From Spongiihabitans sp965206355 (GTDB lineage: Bacteria > Pseudomonadota > Gammaproteobacteria > Arenicellales > Poriferihabitantaceae): a stretch of DNA of 64,000 nucleotides. The number at the start of each line of letters is the position of its first letter. Position 1 is the first letter of the stretch. Position numbers and translations under genes: made by a program. The notes below the pieces were generated by a model. The model saw only the letters and a program-made list of their open reading frames with translations. It was not told the origin of the DNA and made no database searches. Positions 43,576-52,249 of this stretch are shown here, one piece after another. The stretch spans positions 1,054,001 through 1,118,000 of the forward strand of contig OZ242212.1 of assembly GCA_965206355.1 (NCBI GenBank), given 5' to 3'.

Positions 43576-44838
43576 TTATCCTTTTGTTAAATACGAATTT
43601 ATAATATATAAGAGACATACATAATATATACCTACAATAACAGAAATTGCGTGTATTGCTATCATAAAATTTACACCAATCCAATAGCATACATACAATA
43701 TAACAACTTGCAATACCAATAATCCAAATTGCCAATACATTCCCAGTTTATTTTTCAAATACACTTGATTCATAGTTGAAAGGGGTGAAATTATAAATTG
43801 TGCCAAATAAAGCGGTATCAAAACTTGTGCATAAACACCAGCAATACGCCATGATTCACCAAATACAAAAGCAAATAAGTCTTCCACTATAAAAAACAAT
43901 ACAGTAAAAATTGGTAGCCCTATAACAAATAATTTTTTTAGTGTTTGATTAAAAGTTTTTTTAGCAAAACCTGTTTCTTGTTTTTCTTTCGCTGCTTCTT
44001 GAAAAAAAACCTGCCCAATAGGAGCACTAATGAAGGCTGACGGTACGGATAACATTCTTTTTGTTAATGAATAAAACCCCAGAGTAGTAATAGAATACAA
44101 AGAAGAAACCAAAATATTGGTCAAATGAATAGACATTACATTTGCTAATCCTGCCCATAGACTAAATTTTGGAAAATATTTATATTTTTTAGCCAATTTG
44201 ATTATTTTTGTTTTTGATATATGAGTAAGCAACATTTTGTCTTTAATAATGTTTCTTAATAGTTTTAAGTTACCAATAAATTGCGATAATACTTGACCAC
44301 TAATTAAGCCCACAACACCAGCTTTTACAAAGCCTACAGAAACTTGTGTGATTGACAACGCTATTGATCTTAAAATAGTAGCATTAGCCATATCTCTATA
44401 ATATTTTTTTCTATTATTAAAATAATTGAGTATATTAAAAGTGCCAATTAAAAATACTGAAACAGGGGTTAAATACAGCCAAGGCGCAATTTCTTGGTTG
44501 CCCAATAACTGTACTAAATAATCATTAAAAATAATAACTAAAAGCAATAATGATAATGACAAGATGCAAGTAATGACAAATCCTAACGCAAAAATATTAA
44601 TCGCATCTTCATCATTATTAGGTAGCATAATTGCTAACTCATAACGACCATTAGCAACCGAACCAACAATTGAAATAATGGCAACAAATAAAGCAAACAG
44701 ACCAAAATCCTCAGGGGTGTAAAGCCGAGTTAAAATTGGACTAATGGCAACCGGTATCGCTTGGGCAATGGTTGTGCCTGTCATTAGAGTTAAAACATTA
44801 CGACCAAATTCTGATTTTGGCTTAAGGCTATCAATCAT
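43576..44838 (-). CDS. Polysaccharide flippase (Wzx/MATE-type), first of two
   Basis: 420 residues with about 12 membrane segments. The start FGRNVLTLMTGTTIAQAIPV and RLYTPEDFGLFALFVAIISI are typical of oligosaccharide flippases that move lipid-linked repeat units across the inner membrane. A second flippase lies at 46064-47521. Two in one locus is unusual and suggests two joined gene modules. It is the first gene of its strand block; upstream are IS256 debris and a short element. Confidence 0.9.
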   Translation of the reverse strand: MIDSLKPKSEFGRNVLTLMTGTTIAQAIPVAISPILTRLYTPEDFGLFALFVAIISIVGSVANGRYELAIMLPNNDEDAINIFALGFVITCILSLSLLLLVIIFNDYLVQLLGNQEIAPWLYLTPVSVFLIGTFNILNYFNNRKKYYRDMANATILRSIALSITQVSVGFVKAGVVGLISGQVLSQFIGNLKLLRNIIKDKMLLTHISKTKIIKLAKKYKYFPKFSLWAGLANVMSIHLTNILVSSLYSITTLGFYSLTKRMLSVPSAFISAPIGQVFFQEAAKEKQETGFAKKTFNQTLKKLFVIGLPIFTVLFFIVEDLFAFVFGESWRIAGVYAQVLIPLYLAQFIISPLSTMNQVYLKNKLGMYWQFGLLVLQVVILYVCYWIGVNFMIAIHAISVIVGIYYVCLLYIINSYLTKG

Positions 44839-44847
44839 AATTTAAAA

Positions 44848-44950
44848 GAAAGTGGTTACGGGAATCAAATTCTAAAGATGGAATCGAGATAACAGCCATT
44901 GATTAGGTCAGCGCTTGAATCCGGCTCAAACACCAGATTTGACAATAACC
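44848..44950 (+). mobile_element. Right-end remnant of an IS256-type element
   Basis: About 100 bp matching, with substitutions, the end of the transposase remnant at 48670-49222 in opposite orientation. It reads ATCAAATTCTAAAGATGGAA, then CGCTTGAATCCGGCTCAAAC and TTTGACAATAACCC. Compare TTCAAAGATGGAATCGAAG and CTTGAATCAGGATCAAACAC on the minus strand at the other site. It includes the stop region and the outer terminal sequence. Only the 3' end of the element survives, next to the first flippase. Confidence 0.7.
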
Positions 44951-45023
44951 CATCTTTTTTCATATCCTTTCTCATATATGTTGTTTATACCTCTATTACG
45001 TTACTTGATAGAACCCTTTATGT

Positions 45024-45185
45024 GAGACCTTGGCACGAAAGCCATTTTACCTCTATGCTGCGTCGCCTAAAAGCGCCTACTGTTGGTAAAATCGTACTCA
45101 ATCGGTCATTTATAAGCATAAACTCCCTCATTCCGTGCGTTTTTGCCTTGCCTGAAAGCGAAATCATCTTCCGTGCAAAGTTCTC
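45024..45185 (+). mobile_element. Short non-autonomous element copy 10, 162 bp
   Basis: Long form with mismatches in both ends (CCTTGGCAC left; GTTCTC right). 5-bp duplication TATGT (45019-45023 and 45186-45190). Confidence 0.93.
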
Positions 45186-45225
45186 TATGTATAAAAGTGC
45201 CGTACTTAGGGCAAGCACCTGACAT

Positions 45226-45307
45226 TTATATTTGCCCACTTAAAGAATGGTTCAAACTATAATATGGATACTTGTATTGTATCCGAATCAGTGCCATAAA
45301 TAATTTT
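45226..45307 (+). repeat. 82-bp direct repeat A: second copy of the metG upstream region
   Basis: Identical by eye to 59297-59378, the stretch immediately before metG, including TATAAT (45258-45263). It ends exactly at the first G of IS1595 copy B. Here the promoter-like sequence points into the transposase gene instead of metG. Confidence 0.93.
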
Positions 45308-46025
45308 GGGGCTGTCCTAGATAACACTGAAAGAGTGCTATCATGGGATCGATGAGAAAGAGTCGTTTAAGCCGTTATAAACAAGGTCGTCTTATCGAGC
45401 ATTTTGTGTCGGGTTCAACCGCCCGCACGGCAGCGTTGCTGGTTGGGATCAACAAGTCCACATCGGCGTATTTTTATCACCGGTTGCGCGAGATTATCGC
45501 ATATGAGCTTGAACAAGAAAGCCATGAGGTTTTTGACGGGGAGATTGGAGTCGATGAAAGTTATTTTGGCGGTGGTCGCAAAGGCAAACGAGGTCGGGGA
45601 GCGGCGGGGAAAATCCCGGTGTTTGGCTTACTCAAACGGGGCGGGAGGGTTTACACCAAGATTATCCCGGATGCCTGTTCAGCAACCTTGATGCCAATTA
45701 TTGAGCGTAAAGTGGTTCCGGACAGCATCGTTTATTCCGACTGTTGGAGCGGTTATAATGTGCTGGACGTGAGCGATTTCAAGCACCACCGCATCAACCA
45801 TTCCCAACGCTTCGCGGAGCAGGGGAATCACATCAACGGCATTGAGAACTTTTGGAGTCAGGCGAAGCGTCATATGCACAAATTCAACGGTGTTCCCAAG
45901 GCGCATTTTGGGCTGTTTTTGAAGGAGTGCGAGTGGCGTTTTAACAACAGCGACCCAATATCTTAATTATTTCAATTAAAACAATGGGTTGGAGTTCATT
46001 TAAACTAGTTATCTAGGACAGCCCC
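45308..46025 (+). mobile_element. IS1595-family insertion sequence, copy B (718 bp)
   Basis: Same length and same 18-bp ends as copy A, in plus orientation. Flanks ATAATTTT and TATTTTTT do not form an 8-bp direct repeat. The left flank is the metG upstream sequence, and the right flank is unrelated, so this IS sits at a junction. Confidence 0.93.
45343..45966 (+). CDS. IS1595-family transposase (copy B, truncated by a nonsense change)
   Basis: 207 residues, identical to copy A except for one visible substitution (GEIGVDESYF instead of GEIEVDESYF) and a CAA to TAA change after NSDPIS that removes the last 14 residues. The catalytic region is intact, so loss of activity is possible but not certain. 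The duplicated metG promoter region lies just upstream in the same direction. Confidence 0.9.
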   Translation: MGSMRKSRLSRYKQGRLIEHFVSGSTARTAALLVGINKSTSAYFYHRLREIIAYELEQESHEVFDGEIGVDESYFGGGRKGKRGRGAAGKIPVFGLLKRGGRVYTKIIPDACSATLMPIIERKVVPDSIVYSDCWSGYNVLDVSDFKHHRINHSQRFAEQGNHINGIENFWSQAKRHMHKFNGVPKAHFGLFLKECEWRFNNSDPIS

Positions 46026-46063
46026 TATTTTTTATCTCATCAAGCTTTATTTGTTTTTGAGTC

Positions 46064-47521
46064 TTATTGATTATTCCGCTTATTCCACACACTATACTTA
46101 TCCTTAATTATTCTATACATTTGTGCTCTTTTTCCTTGTTCAACCAAGATAAATACAAGCGTAATAAAAATTGTTATAACAAAAAATAATTTGATAAAGA
46201 TCATCAACAAAGTAATATCATCTAAAATATAATTTAAAAAATAACCAGTAACCAAAACAAAAATCAAACTTATTAATAATTTTTTTATTTGATAAGGTAT
46301 TTGATAATATTTAACTGATAACTTAACATACAATAAGAAAACGATGAACACTGTTATAAATGTAGCGTATGCAGCACCATATAAATCAAAGTGCGGTATT
46401 AATGCATAATTTAATGTCGTATTTAATATCGCACTAGTGGTTGTAATTATTGCTATTATCTTTGTTTTTTTTGCTATTGCTAATCCTGGTGAAAATATAT
46501 ACATTTTACTAAAAAAACTTGTTAAAACTAAAATAGGTATTAGGTTTGAGGCGGAATAAAAGGCTTTAGTAGTAAGAAACATAACCAATTCTTTTGAGAA
46601 AACAATACTCCCAGCCACCACAACTAAAGCAAAGATAGAAAATATAGAAAATATATTGGCGATATCAATAGATGTTCTCTTTTCCTTATAGTGTTTATAC
46701 ACCAGCGGCATTAATGCGCTTTCAAAGCCAATCATAACAATAGTCGTAACAGAGGCAAATCGAAATGCTAATCCATATATACCTAACGCTTCCAGCCCTA
46801 ATAGGTCTTTTATGGCGATTCTATCTATATACAAAGCAATAAACACAGAAATTCCAGACAAAACCAAAGGTGCTGAAAAAGAAATCATTTCTTTAAATTT
46901 ATGATAGTGGAATATTAAGCCATAACTTTCTTTCGCCATATAGATGCTTAATAGTGATGCCACAATATTGGCGATAATTTGTCCTATAAATATACTCTCA
47001 ATTTTTAAGCTCGCAACAACCAATAAATAAGTTGTTATAACTGCAAGAATAGCGACATTTACAACGCTCACAATAGCGAAATCTTTTGGCTGTATCTGCC
47101 ATTTTAATTGATTTTGAAGAAAGTAAAATATTCCATTAGTTGCTATTGCACCGCTTGCAATAATAAACAATACAGAAAAGTTTGGGTCATCTAAAAAGAG
47201 CTTTGAAAACTCAGTTGAAAATATATAACTAACAATAAAATATAAACTATATATAAATAATGAAAATAAAAAGGCGGTTGATGCATATTCTTTTTTATGG
47301 GAATCAGTAGCATCTTGATAAAATCTTGCTACGGCTTGTGTGATTTCTAATGCAATAGTAAGATTAATGATAGATGCTAGAATTGTAAAGTAATCAATCG
47401 TTCCATATTCAGTAGGTGTTAAGTATCGAGTATAAATAGGAACTAAAAATATATATATCCCACGAGTTAAAACTATAGATATGGTATATACCATACTATT
47501 TTTAAAAAATGATTTTATCAA
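46064..47521 (-). CDS. Polysaccharide flippase (Wzx/MATE-type), second of two
   Basis: 485 residues with about 14 membrane segments. The start SMVYTISIVLTRGIYIFLVP and YTRYLTPTEYGTIDYFTIL is typical of Wzx-like flippases. It differs clearly in length and sequence from the one at 43576-44838. It overlaps the preceding gene's stop by 4 bp (47518-47521). It belongs to the module bounded by the 82-bp repeats. Confidence 0.9.
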   Translation of the reverse strand: MIKSFFKNSMVYTISIVLTRGIYIFLVPIYTRYLTPTEYGTIDYFTILASIINLTIALEITQAVARFYQDATDSHKKEYASTAFLFSLFIYSLYFIVSYIFSTEFSKLFLDDPNFSVLFIIASGAIATNGIFYFLQNQLKWQIQPKDFAIVSVVNVAILAVITTYLLVVASLKIESIFIGQIIANIVASLLSIYMAKESYGLIFHYHKFKEMISFSAPLVLSGISVFIALYIDRIAIKDLLGLEALGIYGLAFRFASVTTIVMIGFESALMPLVYKHYKEKRTSIDIANIFSIFSIFALVVVAGSIVFSKELVMFLTTKAFYSASNLIPILVLTSFFSKMYIFSPGLAIAKKTKIIAIITTTSAILNTTLNYALIPHFDLYGAAYATFITVFIVFLLYVKLSVKYYQIPYQIKKLLISLIFVLVTGYFLNYILDDITLLMIFIKLFFVITIFITLVFILVEQGKRAQMYRIIKDKYSVWNKRNNQ

Positions 47522-48669
47522 TCTATTACACCATTTTTTTTTAGTGTTTTATAGAGAGAATCTTTTGCTGCTTCATAAGTATAATGTTTGTAAGCAAACT
47601 CATATCCATTATCAGCATAAAATTTTATTTTTTCCGGATTATCTAAAAGATGTTTTAAATTATCATATACCTGCCAATATTTTGTAATTAACCATGCATC
47701 TTTGCTGTCTTGTGGTAGCGTTTTTTCAATACCGTAATCTGCCGACATTAATACCGCGCAATAATTTGCCATTGCCTCAATACCGCATAATCCCGGCATA
47801 AAACTATAAAATTGATTTAACACGATATGCGTTGTTTTTAGATGTTCCAGAACAACTTTATTTGACATATTTTGTATTTCTACATATTCAAACTCGTACC
47901 CTTCTATTTGTAACTTTTTAATAGCTGCTTTAACTAAAGGGGTTCCCTTTGCAATAGGATCGGATGGGGCATGGGTGATTTTAATTTTTTTAATATTTTC
48001 AAATTTACTATTATTTTTAGAAAAGTCATTTTTGTTATATATGTATGGCCATGCGAATTGTTGAGATTCTAAATAAGATATTTGATCAACGGGTGCATTA
48101 AATATCAAATCTGCATATTTATCTGCCGAGGATGCTAATTTTTGTTTTTTATTATCATAGATTATGCTCTCGGCATTTTCATGATAATTTGCAAATGTAT
48201 CAATATTATGTTGATTGGCATAATCAGTCATTAATTTTAGCGACCTTATATCGTTGCCTACGAACAAGCATACAATTTTTTTATTTTTTGATTTTAAAAA
48301 TTTAAACTCAAAGTCTCTATCAAATAAAAATCCAGTACTCCAAATATATAAAAAATGGGTTGATTTGTTTGCTAAAAATCCAAGCAATATAGGTCCATAA
48401 AATATACGAAGCATATGATTAATATAAATATTTTTTACATTAATTGAATAATTGTACTTTAAATCATAAAATTTATTTTTTCTAAATGAAATACTGGTAG
48501 ATTGCTTTAATAACCGACCTATATAAAATATATTTTTCGCAATTTCATCAACTCCTATAACCCAATGTGTTTTAGTTGGTTGTTTATTGATTAAACTAAA
48601 AAGAAAATACGATAGATAAAGTAATGCCATTTGTAAGCACTTTAATAAATATTCTATTTTACTGCGCAT
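47518..48669 (-). CDS. Glycosyltransferase-like protein (GT-B fold)
   Basis: 383 residues. The C-terminal half reads IKITHAPSDPIAKGTPLVKA, LNQFYSFMPGLCGIEAMAN and KYWQVYDNLKHLLDNPEKIK, then ADNGYEFAYKHYTYEAA. This is how the donor-binding half of GT4-like transferases ends. The N-terminal half is poorly conserved, with FVGNDIRSLKLMTDYANQ. The sugar donor is unknown. A good Shine-Dalgarno (GGAGG) precedes the ATG. The IS256 remnant lies directly upstream. Confidence 0.7.
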   Translation of the reverse strand: MRSKIEYLLKCLQMALLYLSYFLFSLINKQPTKTHWVIGVDEIAKNIFYIGRLLKQSTSISFRKNKFYDLKYNYSINVKNIYINHMLRIFYGPILLGFLANKSTHFLYIWSTGFLFDRDFEFKFLKSKNKKIVCLFVGNDIRSLKLMTDYANQHNIDTFANYHENAESIIYDNKKQKLASSADKYADLIFNAPVDQISYLESQQFAWPYIYNKNDFSKNNSKFENIKKIKITHAPSDPIAKGTPLVKAAIKKLQIEGYEFEYVEIQNMSNKVVLEHLKTTHIVLNQFYSFMPGLCGIEAMANYCAVLMSADYGIEKTLPQDSKDAWLITKYWQVYDNLKHLLDNPEKIKFYADNGYEFAYKHYTYEAAKDSLYKTLKKNGVID

Positions 48670-49222
48670 TTATAACCTCCTAGAGTTATTGTCAAAAGTG
48701 GTGTTTGATCCTGATTCAAGCGGCGATCTAGTCAATAGTTGTTACTTCGATTCCATCTTTGAATTTGACTCCCGTCATCACCTTCGTCAGGTCATCAAAC
48801 CCGCGTAAGCGTCTCCATTTTTTCTCTGCACACATACCCAACTCGAAGTGCCCATTGGGATAAACATCATCTGTAGCATACCCTCTCGACTGAAACAGCC
48901 CTTCGATTGCTTCGTCCGATGACGGATCGTGCCGAAGGTCGACTCAATCGGGTTGCTGGTGCGGATGCTTTGCCAATGTTTTGTCGGGAAATCGTAGATG
49001 GTCAGCAGTTCCTCCTGGTCTTTCTGCAAACAGCGTGTTGCCTTTGGGTACGCAAGCATCATAGATGGCAATAAACAAATCAAACGCCTTTTCCGTTTTT
49101 GTTTCTGCCTGCTAGATTGAATGTAGGGCACGCTTTGCCTTGGACTGGATTGATTTCGGCAGATAGTTCAGCACGTTCATTCACGCCAATAATCACCAAA
49201 TAGCAGAGTTTGTCCTGTTCTA
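48670..49222 (-). pseudogene. IS256-family transposase remnant
   Basis: Minus-strand pieces read AEINPVQGKACPT region, LLTIYDFPTKHWQSIRTSNP, IESTFGTIRHRTKQSKGCFS, then MCAEKKWRRLRGFDDLTKVM and TGVKFKDGIEVTTID with a stop at 48728-48730. These are the C-terminal third of Mutator/IS256 transposases (the NPIEST motif carries the catalytic Glu). A ~20-bp insertion breaks MMF|LGMCAEK, and the upstream part is deleted or frameshifted. It lies between a glycosyltransferase and an LpxD-like gene and marks another seam in the island. Confidence 0.85.
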
Positions 49223-49228
49223 AACCAT

Positions 49229-50152
49229 TTATTCTTTTAAAAACTTGTTTATTTTTATAATATCCTTAAAACCCAAATTAGTAATAGTGCCAAATTTCGT
49301 ATATGATTCTATATCTTTTGAAATGCTACACCCTATACCTAAAAACACATTATCCCCAATATTCAACCCATCTCTAATAGTGCTATTGGGTCCTAACCAG
49401 CAGTTCTTACCAATTTTGACACCGCCACTTATTTCAACACATGCTGTAATCAACGTGTTTTGACCTATAACGCAATTATGCGCAATAAACACTTGGTCAT
49501 CAATTTTGACACCATCTTCAACAATTGTTGCTCCAAGCGCTCCTTTAGCGATTATTGTTTTAGTTCCGACTTCAACATTATTACCAATCTTAACAGTTCC
49601 AATATGAGGAAACCTCAATGGCACATTATTTTCATCTCTAGCAAAACCAAACCCATCTTCGCCTATAATAGCACCAGATTTTATATAACAGTTTTTGCCA
49701 ATTTTTGTGTTTTCTTCTATAACAACATGATTATTAATAGTTGTGCCATCCCCAACAGAAACATTATCTTTTATAACTCCATATTCTCCAATAGATACGT
49801 TTTTTCCTATTAAGCAATTTTTGCCGATTATTGCAGTTTTTGCTATTTTTGTGGTTTCTGATTTTTTGAAAAATTCATTTGCAATTTTTATAAAATCCAA
49901 TCTTGGATTTAAGCTAAAAATAAAAGCACACTTTGCGTTTTTTATAACTTCAAAACCTTCCGGAGCTATAACTAGAGCTCGTTTTGATTGATCAATTTTA
50001 CATTTCTTTTTACTTACAAAACTTAGACCACCATCATTCAAATAAAAAACACTGCACACTGCATCAATTTCTGTATCTTTGCCAATAAAATGTTTTCCGA
50101 TAAAATTGGCTATTGTTGAAACTGTTTTTCTATTTGACATTTTTTCTGCCAT
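49229..50152 (-). CDS. LpxD-like sugar N-acyltransferase (left-handed beta-helix)
   Basis: 307 residues. The N-terminal domain (about 100 residues; KRALVIAPEGFEVIKNAKCA) is like the LpxD uridine-binding domain. From ~105 on come hexapeptide repeats (IAKTAIIGKNCLIGKNVSIG) with SGAIIGEDGFGFARDENN and FIAHNCVIGQNTLITACVEI (catalytic His in the AHNC region). It is shorter than lipid A LpxD (about 340) and sits in a polysaccharide cluster, so it more likely acylates a surface-polysaccharide amino sugar. An alternative start is the Met of MSNRKT, four codons later. Confidence 0.82.
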   Translation of the reverse strand: MAEKMSNRKTVSTIANFIGKHFIGKDTEIDAVCSVFYLNDGGLSFVSKKKCKIDQSKRALVIAPEGFEVIKNAKCAFIFSLNPRLDFIKIANEFFKKSETTKIAKTAIIGKNCLIGKNVSIGEYGVIKDNVSVGDGTTINNHVVIEENTKIGKNCYIKSGAIIGEDGFGFARDENNVPLRFPHIGTVKIGNNVEVGTKTIIAKGALGATIVEDGVKIDDQVFIAHNCVIGQNTLITACVEISGGVKIGKNCWLGPNSTIRDGLNIGDNVFLGIGCSISKDIESYTKFGTITNLGFKDIIKINKFLKE

Positions 50153-50864
50153 GTGTACGTAGAGTATCTTTATACAAATTTAATGTCATTTCAGCTCTAC
50201 CTTCAACGCATCTCTTCACCCTATCAAAGGGTTTCATAGCTGTTTGTTGCCACCACCCTGGGTGAGTCAAAATTTGCAATTTATCTACTTTTGCATTCCT
50301 AAGCACATGTTCTAAACGGTCATACCTCCAATAACCATTACTATCACTACAATAATAAAACTCTTCTTTAAATAATTTCGCATAGGCATTAATCATATTT
50401 GCTAATTTATAATCATCAAATCTTAATATTTCTGCCGTTGGATTATGAAATGAAAATACTCGAATATTGATTTTAAAGAGTTGCTCTAACAATTTTTTTT
50501 CAAAAGACAGATAATATTCCAGGTCTGATTTACTAAAAATTTCATAGGCTGTTGGATCAAAATGCAAAGCTATGGAATGCCCCAGAGAGATAATTTGTTG
50601 CATTTTTTCTTTTATTCCTTTTTCAAATATATTATAAAACTCACTATTTAATTGAAAGAAATATGTTGCTTTAACACCATATTTTTGTTCAATTATAGAG
50701 AGTTGCAGAGCCCTATGAACAGAAAAGTCAACATCATGACGCCATAATAATGTTTTATGTGTATTTATGTCATCCACATAATGTTTGAAGTTATAATTTT
50801 GTTTTGCTATAGCTATTAATTTTCTATAGTTCTGTTCAGTAAAGTCTTCAATACAATATTCCAC
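50130..50864 (-). CDS. Polysaccharide-deacetylase-fold protein
   Basis: 244 residues: LLWRHDVDFSVHRALQLSII (metal-site HDVD), GVKATYFFQLNSEFYNIF, SLGHSIALHFDPTAYEIF (H-x-x-x-LHFD) and LQILTHPGWWQQTAMKPF (His near the C-terminus). The order matches NodB-type deacetylase folds in surface polysaccharide loci. The substrate is unknown. It overlaps the LpxD-like gene by 23 bp, so it might remove an acetyl group before re-acylation; that coupling is inference. Confidence 0.8.
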   Translation of the reverse strand: MEYCIEDFTEQNYRKLIAIAKQNYNFKHYVDDINTHKTLLWRHDVDFSVHRALQLSIIEQKYGVKATYFFQLNSEFYNIFEKGIKEKMQQIISLGHSIALHFDPTAYEIFSKSDLEYYLSFEKKLLEQLFKINIRVFSFHNPTAEILRFDDYKLANMINAYAKLFKEEFYYCSDSNGYWRYDRLEHVLRNAKVDKLQILTHPGWWQQTAMKPFDRVKRCVEGRAEMTLNLYKDTLRTHGRKNVK

Positions 50865-50910
50865 TACAATAATCCCTTCCTAAATATAGGTAACACATAA
50901 AGAGTGTGAT

Positions 50911-51660
50911 CTAAGACTGCCCCATTTTAACTATTATTAATTTTAAAAAGCTATAATCACTATCTTGTTTTAATGATGCTGCAAAGTCAGCCAATGATGT
51001 ATTATGTTTAGGTTCTTCAAACATAGGATATAACACTCTTGTAATTAAATAATACATAGATGAAAAGTCTTTAATTTTATAGTTCGGAAAATACTTATCT
51101 AATTGTTGATTCTCCAAGTATTTGCTATGCCAAACTTTTTCCAATTTTCCAACATCAAGTTTTTTTCTCAAATTATTAATATTCTTAAACCCATCCGCTG
51201 TACATTCTGAAAATAGACCCATCCCGTTTATCTTATTTGCAACTAATTCTAGTATTAAATTTTGTTCATATTCTTCCATAACAGCCATTATGGATCTTTG
51301 CGTTAAAATAACATCATATTGCTTATTGCCATCTTCTTGCAAAAAACTTATAAAATCATTTTCTATAAAACTAACACCTCTCAACCTTCTTTTATTTGCA
51401 TTTTGAGTCGCTATTGCTGAAAAATCAACACCAGTGTAATCAATTTTTGTTTGAGGAAATTCATCCAATATTAATTTAGCTAAAAAACCGGTGCCCGATC
51501 CTAACTCTAAAATTGATATATTATTTTTGTTTTCTTCTGAAAGAAATAATCTGATTTCATCTTTAATTGCCTTACTTTCTAACTCAAATAAGTTTCTATC
51601 CTTTAATGCAGTGTCATCATGTTCCGAATATTGCTTATCCCATACATTTTTGATGCTCAT
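50911..51660 (-). CDS. SAM-dependent methyltransferase
   Basis: 249 residues. Motif I ISILELGSGTGFLAKLILDE, motif II-like TKIDYTGVDFSAIATQNANK and YDVILTQRSIMAVMEEYEQN. The C-terminal part has KDFSSMYYLITRVLYPMFEE. This is a class I methyltransferase of unknown target, shifted 10 bp from the acyltransferase upstream. It is probably a polysaccharide or glycolipid modifying enzyme. Confidence 0.8.
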   Translation of the reverse strand: MSIKNVWDKQYSEHDDTALKDRNLFELESKAIKDEIRLFLSEENKNNISILELGSGTGFLAKLILDEFPQTKIDYTGVDFSAIATQNANKRRLRGVSFIENDFISFLQEDGNKQYDVILTQRSIMAVMEEYEQNLILELVANKINGMGLFSECTADGFKNINNLRKKLDVGKLEKVWHSKYLENQQLDKYFPNYKIKDFSSMYYLITRVLYPMFEEPKHNTSLADFAASLKQDSDYSFLKLIIVKMGQS

Positions 51661-51670
51661 TTTTTATGCT

Positions 51671-52249
51671 TTATTTTAAATTTATTAGTTTTTCTATTTT
51701 ATTTAACCTTTCCTCTAAAGAACATATTCTTTTATTTTTAACTTTCATTTGCTGATACATGTCGTGGTATGGATTATATATCGTTTTATTAGGCAAATCT
51801 TCATACACAACACTCATTGGAGCAATGATACATTTATCCCCTATTGCTACACCCGGCATAATTACAGATGGACCACCTATAAAACAACCACTTCCAATAA
51901 TCGTGGGTTTTCTAACAATTGATTTTTTTGAAACCGCATCATTGCTTCCCTTAATGTTTAATTTATAACTATCATGCGTCCATACCATAACATTTAAACC
52001 AATAGAAGTATGGCTCCCTATTGTTAATCCGCCAGATGCATCTAAAATAGCCCCCTCACCAATCCAACAAAACTCTCCCAATATAAAATTTTCTTGTGAA
52101 ATTATTTTTGCATTTTCTCGCATTCTACAACCGTTTGGCAATCCTAAAAATTGCGCCCTTTCAACATCACTCATGGAATATGTTGCATTATATCTAAGTA
52201 TTTGTTGGCGTATTTCCCAGGAGGTGTCTTTAGAAAAAAAATTATTCAT
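51671..52249 (-). CDS. Hexapeptide-repeat acyltransferase
   Basis: 192 residues with left-handed beta-helix repeats: ENFILGEFCWIGEGAILDAS, TIGSHTSIGLNVMVWTHDSY (active-site His), TIIGSGCFIGGPSVIMPGVA and IGDKCIIAPMSVVYEDLPNK. It resembles WbbJ/LacA-type O-acetyltransferases that use acetyl-CoA to decorate sugars. It overlaps the epimerase pseudogene by 8 bp. Confidence 0.85.
   Translation of the reverse strand: MNNFFSKDTSWEIRQQILRYNATYSMSDVERAQFLGLPNGCRMRENAKIISQENFILGEFCWIGEGAILDASGGLTIGSHTSIGLNVMVWTHDSYKLNIKGSNDAVSKKSIVRKPTIIGSGCFIGGPSVIMPGVAIGDKCIIAPMSVVYEDLPNKTIYNPYHDMYQQMKVKNKRICSLEERLNKIEKLINLK

Noticed and set aside
45018..45239. Recurrent open frame in the short elements (FARKMISL...MREFMLINDRL) as a real small gene
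   Set aside because: It is present only because the element is stop-free in that frame. It has no start signal of its own, and variation between copies includes amino-acid changes with no sign of coding selection.
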